From Winslowiella toletana (lineage in GTDB: Bacteria > Pseudomonadota > Gammaproteobacteria > Enterobacterales > Enterobacteriaceae), in assembly GCF_017875465.1 (NCBI RefSeq), contig NZ_JAGGMQ010000001.1, forward strand, positions 1,736,001 through 1,800,000: a DNA stretch of 64,000 nucleotides, in the 5' to 3' direction. The number at the start of each line of letters is the position of its first letter. Position 1 is the stretch's first letter. Positions 63,244 to 64,000 of the stretch are shown here, in pieces. The notes below the pieces were generated by a model. That model had not been told where the DNA came from. It made no database searches and saw only the letters and a list, made by a program, of their open reading frames with translations. The position numbers and the translations under genes were made by a program.

Positions 63244-63537
63244 ATGAATCTGAGTACCAAACAAAAACAGCACCTGAAAGGTCTGGCCCATCCGTTAAAG
63301 CCCGTCGTCATGCTGGGCAACAATGGCCTGACTGAAGGTGTGCTGGCCGAGATCGAACAAGCACTCGCCCACCATGAGCTAATCAAGGTGAAAATCGCCA
63401 CGGAAGACCGTGAAACCAAAACCCTTGTGGTAGAGGCAATTGTGCGCGAGACGGGTGCAAGTAACGTGCAGGTAATCGGCAAAACGCTGGTGCTGTATCG
63501 TCCATCAAAGGAACGCAAAATTTCCATTCCGCGTTAA
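63244..63537 (+). CDS. yhbY: CRM-domain RNA-binding protein YhbY
   Basis: A 97-residue single CRM domain: MNLSTKQKQHLKGLAHPLKPVVMLGNNGLTEGVLAEIEQALAHHELIKVKI with the GxxG loop (GNNG), ending VLYRPSKERKISIPR. YhbY associates with pre-50S particles in E. coli and is thought to act in large-subunit assembly. It is divergent from rlmE across 127 bp and convergent with greA, with a terminator between. Confidence 0.95.
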   Translation: MNLSTKQKQHLKGLAHPLKPVVMLGNNGLTEGVLAEIEQALAHHELIKVKIATEDRETKTLVVEAIVRETGASNVQVIGKTLVLYRPSKERKISIPR

Positions 63538-63610
63538 TGGCCTGAAAGACGCACTTCACGGTGCTCAAGGCCCATTAGATGGCAAAAGTGCCATGCTCCT
63601 GCATCAGATA

Positions 63611-63633
63611 AAAGGCCGCACCGCGGCCTTTTT
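63611..63633. terminator. Bidirectional terminator yhbY/greA
   Basis: AAAGGCCGC-ac-GCGGCCTTTTT, a strong stem with A- and T-runs on either side between convergent genes. Confidence 0.88.
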
Positions 63634-63670
63634 CCTTTCTTTACAATCGATGGGTCAATCAGTCCGGCCG

Positions 63671-64000
63671 TCAGATGTATTCAATTTTCAGAATTTCATA
63701 CTCTACGTCGCCGCCTGGCGTTTTGATCACCACCACATCGTCAACTTCTTTGCCGATCAGGCCACGCGCCATCGGCGAATTAACGGAGATCAGGTTCTGT
63801 TTAAAGTCCGCCTCATCATCGCCAACAATCCGATAGGTAAACTCTTCATCACTCTCCACGTTTAACACGCTAACCGTGGAACCAAAGATGACGCGACCAT
63901 TGGCGTTCATTTTAGTGACGTCGATCACCTGGGCATTAGAAAGTTTAGCTTCAATTTCCTGAATGCGGCCTTCACAGAACCCCTGCTCTTCACGCGCAGC
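63671..64000 (-). CDS. greA: Transcription elongation factor GreA (partial, 5' end outside window)
   Basis: The last 109 codons are present and the frame is open to the window edge ([31 protein letters not shown]...). The visible part includes the end of the coiled-coil domain and the whole C-terminal FKBP-like domain ([65 protein letters not shown]). GreA inserts its coiled coil in the RNA polymerase channel to cleave backtracked RNA. It is convergent with yhbY, as in E. coli. Confidence 0.96.
   Translation of the reverse strand, partial: AAREEQGFCEGRIQEIEAKLSNAQVIDVTKMNANGRVIFGSTVSVLNVESDEEFTYRIVGDDEADFKQNLISVNSPMARGLIGKEVDDVVVIKTPGGDVEYEILKIEYI

Overview
The window is chromosomal DNA of a member of the Enterobacterales. 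The housekeeping proteins (FtsH, Pnp, InfB, PyrB, NrdD, DeaD and others) read as close relatives of their Escherichia coli counterparts. The accessory gene content and numerous GC-rich intergenic palindromes would fit an Erwiniaceae-type genome (Pantoea/Erwinia), but the genus is an inference from memory. Gene density is high, and I see no prophage, insertion sequence or CRISPR array.

Layout. 1-2.7 kb: an ABC importer of the Fe3+/phosphonate type (permease cut by the window start). 2.8-3.8 kb: an AT-rich island with a lysozyme-like protein and an overlapping small membrane protein. 4.0-7.2 kb: an autotransporter translationally coupled to an alpha/beta-hydrolase lipoprotein. 7.6-14.3 kb: yhaJ/yhaK, dolP-diaA-yraN-lpoA, rsmI and the RNase P RNA gene rnpB, followed by a higBA toxin-antitoxin pair. 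15.1-22.6 kb: a nine-gene cluster with a PRD/EIIA regulator, DgaF-like aldolase, DgaE-like PLP lyase, amidohydrolase, the uncharacterised families DUF4310/DUF4311/DUF4312/SFCGS and a stand-alone PRD protein. This is the best candidate for an undescribed system.

23-36.6 kb: cybC-pmbA, darP, miaE-rraB, argI, pyrL-pyrBI, ridA, an orphan treC, a TetR/SDR divergon and nrdDG. In E. coli this block lies near 95-97 min. 36.6-64 kb: yraR, yhbOPQS, ubiT/ubiUV, yhbW, an AraC/SDR divergon, deaD-yrbN-nlpI-pnp-rpsO-truB-rbfA-infB-nusA-rimP, tRNA-fMet, tRNA-Leu, secG, glmM-folP-ftsH-rlmE, yhbY and the end of greA. This matches the E. coli 70-71 min region, so two regions that are distant in E. coli are joined here at the nrdG/yraR boundary.

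Functional themes are the translation and RNA-decay superoperon, pyrimidine and arginine synthesis (with a readable pyrL attenuator and ARG boxes), anaerobic dNTP synthesis (with FNR-like and NrdR-like sites), O2-independent ubiquinone synthesis (UbiTUV), and envelope functions (LpoA, NlpI, DolP, SecG, FtsH). About a dozen copies of a palindrome (core GGGCGGCG-N4-CGCCGCCC, often flanked by CTACA) lie between genes, sometimes supplying stop codons. An ERIC element sits between rlmE and ftsH.
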